Source: JAUWOY01 sp034431315
GTDB taxonomy: Bacteria; Chloroflexota; Anaerolineae; VGOG01
Reading direction: 5' to 3'
Assembly: GCA_034431315.1 (NCBI GenBank)
Contig: DAOUDK010000133.1
Span: 1 to 14,178 of the forward strand
Length of the DNA stretch: 14,178 nucleotides
A program made the translations under genes and the position numbers. Each line of letters begins with the position of its first letter. The stretch's first letter is position 1. Positions 1 to 7,143 of the stretch are shown here, in pieces. Below the pieces are notes generated by a model. The model had not been told where the DNA came from. It saw nothing but the letters and a program-made list of their open reading frames with translations, and did not search any database.

Positions 1-15
1 AGAAAGCACGGATCG

Positions 16-104
16 CTGTCAACGGATTTTTTGAACGGATTGAACGGAAAATGTCACGTGCGGAACTCCAATCCGTTCAATTCGTTCCCGGAATCCGTTG
101 ACAG
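16..104. repeat. Long imperfect palindrome (32-nt arms)
   Basis: Two 32-nt arms (16-47 and 73-104) are reverse complements of each other. The outer 13 nt, CTGTCAACGGATT and AATCCGTTGACAG, match perfectly. The inner 15 nt (33-47 against 73-87) match at 14 of 15 positions. A symmetric 4x4 mismatch separates the two blocks, and the loop is about 25 nt. The inner arm contains the repeated word GAACGGATT. The element lies about 60 bp past the stop of the minus-strand DUF438 gene. It has no T-tract, so a simple intrinsic terminator is unlikely; a REP- or MITE-like dispersed element is more likely. Confidence 0.8.
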
Positions 105-163
105 TTACCCTCATCCCTCCGCTTTGACGTGCTGTACAAAACTTCAGTTCTCCTATTATGTTG

Positions 164-1387
164 TCAAGCACCGGTGTCATCCAGCAGCCTCTTTTCCCCT
201 TCAAGCTTCTTTATGTCGGTGACGTCCTGAGTCACCTCCAGGGTTCCCAGGTACTCTCCGTTTTTGTCGCGGACGGAGAAGTAGCGGACGTGGACGAACC
301 TCCCCTGCTGGTTCATCCAGAACTCAACCACGTCTCGGCGGCCACTTCGAAGATCCTCGACTATGTGGTTGACGACGTGGATGCTTTTCTGGGGATGGCA
401 CTGCTGAACACTTCTCCCGATGATGGCTCTCGTCCGCGGGAAGATCCTCTCCTCGATCTGGTTGAAGTATCTCACTTTGTCGTCCTTGTCCACAAAGGTG
501 ATGTCCACCGGCAGGGTGTTGAGGACGGCTTCAAGTTCTTCCCTCGACAGCGCCCCGGTCTCGAATGTCACCCTGCCTTCCACCTCAGGCTTGGGCGCCG
601 GCGCCGCCTTCTCTTCGGGAAGCACCCTCGCCCCTTCAGGGGTGAAGCAGCAGTAGCCCAGCTCGTCGAACTGCTGTCTTATGTCCTTCCATTCATCCTC
701 GGCCAGAATCCTCAAAGAAATAGGAAAGAGGATGTTGTTCTCTTTGGGAAAGTGACTGGTGAGCAGTTCGGCCAAAGCGGACGTCACTTCGTCCAGTTGC
801 TGGGCGAAGTCCTGAAAATCCATGCTTTCGTGCCCATCAATGAGCCTGTACAAGCTCTTCTTCGCCTCCCTTATCTGGTTGTGATCCATCCACATGATCG
901 CCGGGGGCTGCGTGATGCCATGTTTTTCGAGATAGGGGAACAGGACGTTCTCCTCCCGCACATAGTGGCTTTCCGACTCCTTGAAATGCTCCTCAATGTG
1001 CCTCAGTTGCTCCAGGCTGGCGGAATCTAAGCCGTCCGCCCTCCTCAGCCTCTGGGCAATGCCTTTCAGTTCAGCGGCGAATTCGAGGAGTATTTTGTGC
1101 TCTTCCATGAGGATGTGGATGGGATGCCCTGCGGGGGCCAGCGATTTCTGGCCCTCCAGGGATTCTTTGAACACGGCCAGATGCACTTCACAAAGCCGGT
1201 GTATCTCTTCCCTCGGCATCCCCTCCCGAATAAGCTCCTCTTCCGCCCGCGCTATCTCGATCGGGGTGGCGCCCCTTAGCGCCTCCTTGAACTGTTCCTT
1301 CACCGCCTTCGGGTCGGCGCCTTCGTGCAGGCTGCTTATCAGCTCCTTCAAGATGTCTTTTCTGTCTTTACCGAGCAATTCGCTCAT
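164..1387 (-). CDS. DUF438 / hemerythrin HHE / PAS domain protein
   Basis: A 407-residue cytoplasmic sensor-like protein with three domains in the order usual for this family. The N-terminal DUF438 spans roughly residues 8-78. An HHE hemerythrin four-helix domain spans roughly 88-245, with likely di-iron ligands among H97, H134, E146, H169, H212 and E216 in EEHK, EEHF, DHN and SHFPKE contexts. A C-terminal PAS domain spans about 280-400 and contains the conserved CHPQKS segment (C330-S335) and GEYLGTLEV. Family members are thought to sense oxygen, nitric oxide or redox state; no DNA-binding or kinase output domain is visible, so its partner is unknown. The ATG is preceded by GGAGGTG at 1392-1398 and a TATAAT box further upstream, which supports this start. 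It is transcribed divergently from the sigma factor gene and shows no link to the defence operon. The domain assignment is confident; the physiological role is inferred. Confidence 0.93.
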   Translation of the reverse strand: MSELLGKDRKDILKELISSLHEGADPKAVKEQFKEALRGATPIEIARAEEELIREGMPREEIHRLCEVHLAVFKESLEGQKSLAPAGHPIHILMEEHKILLEFAAELKGIAQRLRRADGLDSASLEQLRHIEEHFKESESHYVREENVLFPYLEKHGITQPPAIMWMDHNQIREAKKSLYRLIDGHESMDFQDFAQQLDEVTSALAELLTSHFPKENNILFPISLRILAEDEWKDIRQQFDELGYCCFTPEGARVLPEEKAAPAPKPEVEGRVTFETGALSREELEAVLNTLPVDITFVDKDDKVRYFNQIEERIFPRTRAIIGRSVQQCHPQKSIHVVNHIVEDLRSGRRDVVEFWMNQQGRFVHVRYFSVRDKNGEYLGTLEVTQDVTDIKKLEGEKRLLDDTGA

Positions 1388-1414
1388 AGTTCACCTCCCA
1401 GGTGATCTCGCTAT

Positions 1415-1420
1415 ATTATA
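1415..1420 (-). promoter_or_regulatory. -10 box for the DUF438 gene
   Basis: On the minus strand this reads TATAAT, a perfect -10 consensus, 28 bp upstream of the ATG. A weak -35 (TGGCGA) lies 17 bp further upstream. It is the only good promoter candidate between the gene and the divergent sigma-factor region. Confidence 0.55.
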
Positions 1421-1483
1421 CACCCAAACCTCAGAATTCGCCAGAGGTCGTCAGCTATTTGAGCAACGCCTTTAGCGAAGACC

Positions 1484-1511
1484 TTGCCCTCCTAACCCCG
1501 CTGTCTATTAT
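1484..1511 (+). promoter_or_regulatory. Candidate promoter for a short transcript
   Basis: TTGCCC (1484-1489) and TATTAT (1506-1511) are separated by 16 bp, so both hexamers are close to the sigma-70 consensus. Transcription would begin near 1518 and meet a terminator hairpin about 80 nt later, with no ORF in between. This arrangement suggests a small RNA or an attenuated leader. Confidence 0.4.
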
Positions 1512-1517
1512 ATCATC

Positions 1518-1603
1518 AGGTCAGTCGTTTGTCAACGATAAAAGTCACTTTCTCTTGGTATTGTGAGAAGCCACCTGCGTCAACCGCACAGGGGGCTTTT
1601 TGG
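1518..1603 (+). ncRNA. Candidate small RNA with terminator
   Basis: No coding gene occupies the 355-bp stretch 1388-1742. Within it, a predicted transcript starting near 1518 has two hairpins. The first has a 5-bp stem, TTCTC (1550-1554) with GAGAA (1565-1569), and the 10-nt loop TTGGTATTGT. The second is the intrinsic terminator at 1568-1601. The loop is perfectly complementary to 1690-1699 in the leader of the sigma factor mRNA. No known RNA family is recognised. This is a structural inference and no expression evidence is available. Confidence 0.3.
1568..1601 (+). terminator. Intrinsic terminator
   Basis: The left arm 1568-1579 (AAGCCACCTGCG) pairs with 1585-1598 across a TCAAC loop, with a 2-nt bulge and one mismatch. 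It is GC-rich and is followed by TTTTT at 1597-1601. It lies just upstream of the sigma-gene promoter, so it would end transcripts arriving from 1500-1560 rather than the sigma mRNA. Confidence 0.6.
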
Positions 1604-1606
1604 GTG

Positions 1607-1635
1607 TTGCCAAACGAGCCAAAGTCTGCTATACT
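1607..1635 (+). promoter_or_regulatory. Promoter of the sigma factor gene
   Basis: TTGCCA (1607-1612), a 17-bp spacer, and TATACT (1630-1635) make a strong match to the housekeeping sigma-70 consensus. The expected start near 1642 leaves a leader of about 100 nt before the sigma gene. That leader contains two hairpins: CGGC/GCCG around 1673-1684, and GACCGA (1685-1690) with TCGGTC (1705-1710). Confidence 0.65.
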
Positions 1636-1742
1636 ATACCAGCCAAATAGAAAAGGGTTGAGAGCACCTCGTTCGGCTGCGCCGGACCGACAATACCAAG
1701 TCAATCGGTCAAGGGCCCACGATTAATATTTGTAACGAGGCA

Positions 1743-3065
1743 GTGAGGAATGTGATTGCCCAGAGGTTGATCGCAGAAGGCAAAAAGCAAGGCTTTGTGA
1801 CATATGAAGGAATCACCGCTCTCTTTCTTGATGTAGACGCACATCTCGATGAAATCGACGCTTTGTGCCTAACGCTTATAGACTTGGGCGTCGAGATCGT
1901 TACAGCGGCTTCGGTCGAGGAAATACTCAAAGTCATCGTACCGGAGCCAGAGCCTGTACGTGTCCGTCTACCACAACGTTTTGAGTCAATAGAAGATCTA
2001 TACGACCTATACATGTTTGAGATTCGCCGAGTCGGCTTGCTTACGGCAGAAGACGAGGTGAGGTTAGCCAAGTCAATGCGACGGGGAGAAAGAGCACGTG
2101 TACGCCTAGAAGAAGCTCCGCCTGCTTCAGATAGGGCTCGGCCACGCGAGGAGATCCGAAAGGGGGACGAAGCTCGACAGCATTTCGTTGAAGCCAACTT
2201 GCGGCTTGTGGCCCACATCGCCTATCGCTATCGTGATCAAGGCGTACCGATGCTTGATCTCATCCAAGAGGGTAATATCGGGCTTCTCAAAGCCGTTGAT
2301 AAGTTTGACCATCGCCTCGGCCACCGATTCTCAACATACGCAACGTGGTGGATTCGCCAAGCCATTCAGCGAGCTCTTGCAGATCAGAGTAATACTATCC
2401 GTCTGCCTGTTCACGTACAGGACAGTCTTAGAAAAGTGAAACGGACTATAGAGGATCTAAAGAGTCAGGGGGGTGAAGCGTCGACAATAGAACAGGTTGC
2501 ACAACAGTGTGGAATGTCACGAGACAGGGTAGCCTATCTTCTTGAGGAGTTGCCTGAAGTATGCTCTTTGGATTCCCTTCTCTGCTGCTCGGAGTTTCCG
2601 TTGGTGTGGAATGACACTGGAACCGGGCTTGTCCAGCAGCGACCATGTCCAGCCCGAGAGTTTGCTGTCCGGCAATGGTTTCGAGTCACCGAAGACGATG
2701 ATTTCGAGCTCCCGCCTTGTATAGCATCGACAATTGATTCGAGAGAGGAGGAGCCACCAGACCGTGTTGACTATTCGCTGTCCAGCTTTTCGAAGCCTGC
2801 TCCTGTTCCCGAGCAAGTGATCTCACACAAGCTCCTTCGCGCAAGACTGGGAGAGGTATTGGATGACTTGTCGCCACGACAAAGGAGCGTGATCGAGATG
2901 CGTTTTGGACTTGATGATGGGGATGAAAGAAGCCTAGAGGAAATCGGCCAACATTTCAACTTGACACGCGAACGAATTCGCCAGCTCCAGGGCAAAGCAA
3001 TCACTAGATTGCAACATCCCTTTCGAAGCCGCAAACTCGGGATGGTTCATTTTTTAGGGAAATAG
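1743..3065 (+). CDS. RNA polymerase sigma-70 factor, primary type, with unusual linker
   Basis: A 440-residue sigma factor that directs RNA polymerase to promoters. Residues 3-63 resemble region 1.1 (KKQGFVTYEGI, then DLGVEIV). Residues 84-116 match region 1.2. Region 2 spans about 146-216 (NLRLVAHIAYRY, DLIQEGNIGLLKAVDKFD, TYATWWIRQAIQRAL, the last being the -10-binding helix). Region 3 follows at about 228-275. Region 4 spans 363-428, with the helix-turn-helix RSLEEIGQHFNLTRERIRQL. This is the architecture of a housekeeping or group 2 factor. About 80 residues (276-355), rich in Cys, acidic residues and Pro, sit where the sigma finger (region 3.2) is normally short. The start is uncertain: GTG at 1743 has GAGG only 2 nt upstream, whereas the in-frame GTG at 1752 has it at 11 nt. 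The last codons lie in one arm of an inverted repeat. Whether it serves the neighbouring defence operon is unknown. Confidence 0.92.
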   Translation: MRNVIAQRLIAEGKKQGFVTYEGITALFLDVDAHLDEIDALCLTLIDLGVEIVTAASVEEILKVIVPEPEPVRVRLPQRFESIEDLYDLYMFEIRRVGLLTAEDEVRLAKSMRRGERARVRLEEAPPASDRARPREEIRKGDEARQHFVEANLRLVAHIAYRYRDQGVPMLDLIQEGNIGLLKAVDKFDHRLGHRFSTYATWWIRQAIQRALADQSNTIRLPVHVQDSLRKVKRTIEDLKSQGGEASTIEQVAQQCGMSRDRVAYLLEELPEVCSLDSLLCCSEFPLVWNDTGTGLVQQRPCPAREFAVRQWFRVTEDDDFELPPCIASTIDSREEEPPDRVDYSLSSFSKPAPVPEQVISHKLLRARLGEVLDDLSPRQRSVIEMRFGLDDGDERSLEEIGQHFNLTRERIRQLQGKAITRLQHPFRSRKLGMVHFLGK

Positions 3066-3237
3066 GTTTACACTTTTTAAATGAGGTCAAAATTATCCGT
3101 ACCTACTTTGTTCGTTCTTAGGGGCAAAATCGCCCAATTCTGGCACAAAAATCGCCTGGGGTCACTTTTTGAAGCGACCGATCCCAAAGTCGGAGCAGTC
3201 GTTTGCAAAAAGTGTCAACCTATTGTGAACCATCCCG
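3038..3237. repeat. 200-bp inverted-repeat element (MITE-like)
   Basis: The outer arm CGGGATGGTTCA (3038-3049) is the exact reverse complement of 3226-3237. The inner arm AATAGGTTTACACTTTTT (3060-3077) matches the reverse complement of 3207-3224 at 17 of 18 positions. The left copy has about 8 extra bases between the two blocks. The interior (3078-3206) shows no recognisable gene. The left outer arm lies within the sigma coding sequence and the right arm ends 42 bp before the desulfurase start. No clear target-site duplication was found. The element could be a miniature transposable element or a structured boundary between the two transcription units. Confidence 0.65.
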
Positions 3238-3279
3238 CAAGCTCAGACCATTCTATGCTGAAACCGGTGATCGAAAACC

Positions 3280-4425
3280 ATGATCTATCTGGATAATGCC
3301 GCCACATCTTTTCCCAAACCACAAAGCGTGTATGAAGCCATAGATCGATTCAACCGCAACATCGGCGCCAATCCCGGGCGATCGGGCTATGCTACGGCGC
3401 GAGAGGCTGCCAAGATAGTGTCGGAAACTCGCAGGTTGTTGGCTCAACTGTTCCATGTTGAGGAGCCAAACCAGATTGTTTTCACTTCCAATGCCACGGA
3501 GGCCTTGAACCTGGCCCTAAAAGGGCTACTTCTACCAGGTGACCACGTCGTTACTACCGTGACGGACCATAATTCAGTTCTGCGTCCGCTGCGGTCTTTG
3601 GTAGAACAGAGGCACGTTGACGTCACCTGGGTGGAATGTGACAGCACCGGCTTTGTTGACCCTGAGAGCATCCGTGCCGCCCTCCGTTCTGACACCAGGC
3701 TAGTATGTATCACCCATGCCTCCAACGTCACAGGCACCGTTCACGACATCGACACCATTAGTGCCCTGGTGCATGAGAATGGCTCGTTGCTGATGGTAGA
3801 CATCGCTCAGACCGCGGGCTGTGTTCCGATAGATGTGCAACGGATGCAAATTGATCTGCTGGCCTTCACGGGCCACAAGGGGTTGTTGGGGCCGCAGGGG
3901 ACTGGTGGGTTGTACATCAAACCAGGGATTGAAATCCAACCATTTCGTGAGGGAGGGACCGGTTCGCAGTCGTCGTCAGACCGACAACCCGAAAGGATGC
4001 CGGATCGTTTCGAGGGGGGCACGCACAATACCCTCGGCCTGGCCGGCTTGGGCGCTGCTGTCCACTTTGTACTCGAAACTGGCGTGGAGACTATTCAAGC
4101 ACATGAGAGAGGACTGGCGGAGCGCCTTCTCGACGGTCTGGCCTCTATGCCAGGCACCAGGGTCTATGGCCCTTCTCATGGATCGCAGCGAGTCGCCGTC
4201 GTGTCCTTTACCCTCGAGGGCTGGCCGCCGCTGAATTTGGCCCATCTCTTGGCTAGCGGCTTCGACATCGCCGCACGAAGTGGCTTGCATTGTGCACCTC
4301 TGATTCACCAATACCTGGGTACGTCTGACACAGGCACCGTCCGGGTTAGCATTGGCTATTTCAACACGGCGGATGACATAGATGCCTTGTGCAATGCCCT
4401 GAAACAAATCGCTGTCCAGGCATAG
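3280..4425 (+). CDS. Cysteine desulfurase, type II (SufS/CsdA-like)
   Basis: A 381-residue PLP-dependent class V aminotransferase-fold enzyme that removes sulfur from L-cysteine, leaving alanine and an enzyme persulfide. Visible landmarks are the N-terminal YLDNAATSFPKP, H97 (TDHNSV, ring stacking), D174 and Q177 (VDIAQ, PLP contacts), the Schiff-base lysine K200 (FTGHKG), and the catalytic cysteine C338 in RSGLHCAP, the type II signature. All key residues are present, so it should be active. ATG at 3280 has GGTGA 9 nt upstream and gives the expected N-terminus. It is the first gene of the operon, 14 bp ahead of the next gene. No Suf or Isc scaffold genes are nearby. By analogy with DndA in DNA phosphorothioation (known for that family), I infer that it supplies sulfur, or an Fe-S cluster, to the PAPS-reductase-like enzyme two genes downstream. 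Confidence 0.9.
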   Translation: MIYLDNAATSFPKPQSVYEAIDRFNRNIGANPGRSGYATAREAAKIVSETRRLLAQLFHVEEPNQIVFTSNATEALNLALKGLLLPGDHVVTTVTDHNSVLRPLRSLVEQRHVDVTWVECDSTGFVDPESIRAALRSDTRLVCITHASNVTGTVHDIDTISALVHENGSLLMVDIAQTAGCVPIDVQRMQIDLLAFTGHKGLLGPQGTGGLYIKPGIEIQPFREGGTGSQSSSDRQPERMPDRFEGGTHNTLGLAGLGAAVHFVLETGVETIQAHERGLAERLLDGLASMPGTRVYGPSHGSQRVAVVSFTLEGWPPLNLAHLLASGFDIAARSGLHCAPLIHQYLGTSDTGTVRVSIGYFNTADDIDALCNALKQIAVQA

Positions 4426-4439
4426 GGAGAGGCAGAACA

Positions 4440-5507
4440 GTGAAGCGTGTTCCCGACGTCCAGTACTTCGTGGAAAAGTGCATCCGACGAGGCACAGCAA
4501 CCTACATTGAAATCCGTGAGGTCAGCGAGCGATATGGCACTGACTACGCTGACGCGCTGGCCGAGGACCTGAGTGTCGCGGGGGTGCAGCTTATTGATGA
4601 GAGAGACGTGGCAATTTCTCCTCAAACCAACGTCCTCATGAATGACTTGAGGCTGGTAGAGTTGGTTTCTCTCGCGCTGCGGTTGCCTGTTGCTCCCAAG
4701 ATAAGACGGCGACTGCACAAAGGCGTGATTCAGCAACGGTCTTACGAACTGAGCTTGAAGCGTCTGGACTATTTGGACAGTGATTACGAGTGGTACTACC
4801 TGTCACCGTCCTTCAATCGCTTGCAGCGAGCAATCCGCCGCCTGTTCGACTCGGGGCAGATTCCTTTCGCCAGAGAGTGGAGGAGCAAGAAGGAGAACCA
4901 AGCATATCTCAAGGGGCTAATGGTTCATCCTTTGTTCTCTGAGAAGATCCTGCCCAGGATCCGTGAGCACTACCTGGGGCTCAGGGAAGTCGGGATGCTA
5001 GTGCGCTGGATTGAGGCCACGGGAAAACGTGCGCCGGTGATGGTGGACATTATTCGGGCTGGCCTGAAAGAGGATGGACCGGAATCGGTACGAGGAGCGC
5101 TGTTTTCCAACCAGGCATCCACGGCCGACGGTGTCCTAAGAAGCCGACGGGACGTCTGCTTCTCCTGCCCACCCGAAAGGCGCTGCTTGTCACTGCGGAA
5201 CGCGGACGATTCGTATAGTATATTGGTGGAGTATCGCTACTCGGACTTGGACACGCTCTTAGCGAGGAGATATCCGGGTAAAGCTTGGGAAGACTGCCTT
5301 GTCAAGGACCCGATAGTAGCCAAGTTCTTTCTGCCTTACAGCATCGTGGTTTCAGCGAAGCGTTGGATGGTGGACGTGTCCATTCTTAGCCATAGTCAGG
5401 TGCTCAATAAAAGCCACGGCAGGTATTGCCCTAAAGCAGATATTTGGTGCGTGGGAAATGCCGTTTCTGCCAAGGAGGCGAATGGTGATGACCGACCAAA
5501 ACGGTAA
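4440..5507 (+). CDS. Unrecognised 355-residue protein with Cys cluster
   Basis: I do not recognise a family. GTG at 4440 is chosen because GGGAGAGG (4425-4432) lies 7 nt upstream and just follows the desulfurase stop; the upstream in-frame ATG at 4389 would overlap that gene. Residues 8-53 (CIRRGTATYIEIREV, then VAGVQLIDE) look like a small helical fold resembling sigma region 1.1. Residues 68-210 are rich in basic and hydrophobic helices with several Arg-rich patches, compatible with nucleic-acid contact. The C-terminal third has seven-residue-spaced and clustered cysteines: C240, C243 and C249 (CFSCPPERRC), C286, C330 and C337, possible zinc or Fe-S ligands. No signal peptide or membrane segment is seen. 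Its place between the desulfurase and the sulfur-transfer enzyme, with a 20-bp overlap into the latter, suggests a partner in that chemistry or in target recognition. This is inference only. Confidence 0.8.
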   Translation: MKRVPDVQYFVEKCIRRGTATYIEIREVSERYGTDYADALAEDLSVAGVQLIDERDVAISPQTNVLMNDLRLVELVSLALRLPVAPKIRRRLHKGVIQQRSYELSLKRLDYLDSDYEWYYLSPSFNRLQRAIRRLFDSGQIPFAREWRSKKENQAYLKGLMVHPLFSEKILPRIREHYLGLREVGMLVRWIEATGKRAPVMVDIIRAGLKEDGPESVRGALFSNQASTADGVLRSRRDVCFSCPPERRCLSLRNADDSYSILVEYRYSDLDTLLARRYPGKAWEDCLVKDPIVAKFFLPYSIVVSAKRWMVDVSILSHSQVLNKSHGRYCPKADIWCVGNAVSAKEANGDDRPKR

Positions 5508-7143
5508 ACAAGCCGCGTCAGCGCTTCCCGAGTCACAGAGCGGGACGCGTGGACACGTAACGCCAAAAGCAGTCTATTGGTGTCAGGACTGCGATGTGCC
5601 ATTGATCTCTCCAACCTGTAGCACCTGTGGCAGTACTGGAAGGTACTGTGGCGCAGATCTAAAACCTGTTTTCCTCAAGGAACGTCAACTGCTTGAGAGA
5701 TTCCTGAGATGTTCTGGGCTCCTTCCAGCGGAGAGCGAACTGCCAAAGGAGCTATACATACACCGAGGTAGAGTGGTGTGGCGGGGCAAAAGGCTGTTTC
5801 AATTCAGAGTGATAGCCGGAGAGATCGTCCTTAAGGGGAAGTTCTCGCTTTCTCCCAGTGACTATGGTTGGGGACAAGATGATTATGTCGACAGAGCCGT
5901 TCAGGCCAACAAGAATGCCCTGATAGAATTGGAGAGGGAGGCTGTCCAGTTTATCAACAACGCTTTGAGTGAGTTTCCAGGGGGCGAACCCATAGTTGCA
6001 TTTTCTGGAGGAAAGGACAGTGCTGCAACTGCTCATCTAGTGTCTCAAGTTGTGCGTCCGACCCTCTTCTTTAGCAACACGACAATAGAATATCCTGACA
6101 CCTACGCATATATCTCACACTTCGCTGAGTCCTTTGGTCTGAAATTGGTCAGGGAGGAACCGGATGTTGATTTCCTAACTATGTGTGAGCGGCTTGCCCC
6201 CCCCAGTCGGATTCTCCGCTGGTGCTGCTCGGTCTTCAAGGGCTCTCTACTGTCGAGATTCCTCAACAGGCTGGATCATGAGGCCATCAATTTCGACGGT
6301 ATCAGACGGCGGGAATCAAATAGGCGTAGCAAATATGATAGAGTGACCAGGAATCCGAAGGCTATCAAACAGATCACTTTTCGCCCCATTATCGATTGGA
6401 CGTCTTTGGAGGTGTGGCTCTACAATTTCTGGCGTAACTTGCCATTGAATCCCTTGTACTCCAAAGGCTTTGGTAGGGTAGGCTGCTATCCTTGTCCCAA
6501 CAACACGGACTACGATGACCTCTTGACAAGTGAATATTATCCTGAACTCTGGGCTGAGTGGCAAAAGAAGTTAGCCAGATTCTTTGATCAGACGTATGGA
6601 TATAGTTACGACCAAGCCGACCGAGACAGGTGGCTAAGAGAAGGACTATGGAAAAAGCGAATGCCCCACAGGAACACAGAGTATTCTACAGTTAGCCGCC
6701 CTTGTTTGGAACAGAGTGGCCTGTTCTATGAGATGTCGGAACCTCTCGACGACCAACTTGTTCAGTTTCTCAAACCCTTGGGAGAGGTCCGATTACTTCA
6801 ACTGGGCAATGAATTAAGCCTGTCACTAACCCGGCCAGGTTGGTATCAGGGCAGTGGCACCTTGAAGGGCAGTCATCTGGCGGTAACGTTCCTGAATGGT
6901 AGAGGTTTCAAGTCCAAGCTGTTAATCCAACGCCAGTTGAGAAAGTGGCTCAATTGTGTGGGCTGCGGAGCGTGTACAGGTACTTGCCCCACCGGGGCAA
7001 TAAGCATCCAAGCAGGTTCATTTCAAATAGTGGATCATCTCTGCACCAAGTGTCGAGCTTGTGTTGAGAGCAACTTCACTAGACAAGGATGTGTGGCCCT
7101 GAGTTATAAGAGCGACAGTGTCAGGATCAGAGAGGAGCAGTGA
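5488..7143 (+). CDS. brxP: PAPS/APS reductase-family enzyme with zinc ribbon and ferredoxin (BrxP/DndC-like)
   Basis: A multi-domain sulfur-transfer enzyme. ATG at 5488 is chosen because AAGGAGG (5472-5478) lies 9 nt upstream (551 residues); GTG 5485 or ATG 5482 are alternatives. A zinc ribbon is formed by C32, C35, C44 and C47. Residues about 85-125 look PUA-like. The PP-loop SGGKDS is at 173-178 (ATP binding). CC at 246-247 with CYPC at 333-336 matches the CC-X80-CXXC signature of [4Fe-4S] APS reductases, and GIRRRES is at 271-277. The C-terminus has a ferredoxin motif (C490, C493, C496, C500, then PTGAI), and a second, irregular one (C519, C522, C525, C535). DndC, the PAPS-reductase relative in DNA phosphorothioation, and BrxP of BREX type 4 are the closest functional analogues by context. 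The 20-bp overlap upstream and zero gap downstream indicate translational coupling. The family is certain; DNA as substrate is inferred. Confidence 0.88.
   Translation: MTDQNGKQAASALPESQSGTRGHVTPKAVYWCQDCDVPLISPTCSTCGSTGRYCGADLKPVFLKERQLLERFLRCSGLLPAESELPKELYIHRGRVVWRGKRLFQFRVIAGEIVLKGKFSLSPSDYGWGQDDYVDRAVQANKNALIELEREAVQFINNALSEFPGGEPIVAFSGGKDSAATAHLVSQVVRPTLFFSNTTIEYPDTYAYISHFAESFGLKLVREEPDVDFLTMCERLAPPSRILRWCCSVFKGSLLSRFLNRLDHEAINFDGIRRRESNRRSKYDRVTRNPKAIKQITFRPIIDWTSLEVWLYNFWRNLPLNPLYSKGFGRVGCYPCPNNTDYDDLLTSEYYPELWAEWQKKLARFFDQTYGYSYDQADRDRWLREGLWKKRMPHRNTEYSTVSRPCLEQSGLFYEMSEPLDDQLVQFLKPLGEVRLLQLGNELSLSLTRPGWYQGSGTLKGSHLAVTFLNGRGFKSKLLIQRQLRKWLNCVGCGACTGTCPTGAISIQAGSFQIVDHLCTKCRACVESNFTRQGCVALSYKSDSVRIREEQ

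Noticed and set aside
158..1030. A 290-codon plus-strand frame opposite the DUF438 gene
   Set aside because: It is antisense to a gene with clear, conserved domains and shows no protein features of its own.
3081..3296. A 71-codon open frame upstream of the desulfurase
   Set aside because: It lies mostly inside the inverted-repeat element, has no ribosome binding site or recognisable motif, and overlaps the desulfurase start. A chance frame is more likely.
4389..4439. Upstream ATG extending the unrecognised 355-residue protein by 17 residues
   Set aside because: It overlaps the end of the desulfurase and lacks a ribosome binding site, whereas GTG at 4440 has GGGAGAGG at 7-nt spacing.
3280..7143. 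Classification as a standard Dnd phosphorothioation cluster (DndABCDE)
   Set aside because: Only the desulfurase and the PAPS-reductase-like enzyme correspond. No DndB, DndD or DndE is visible, and the following genes are BREX-like.
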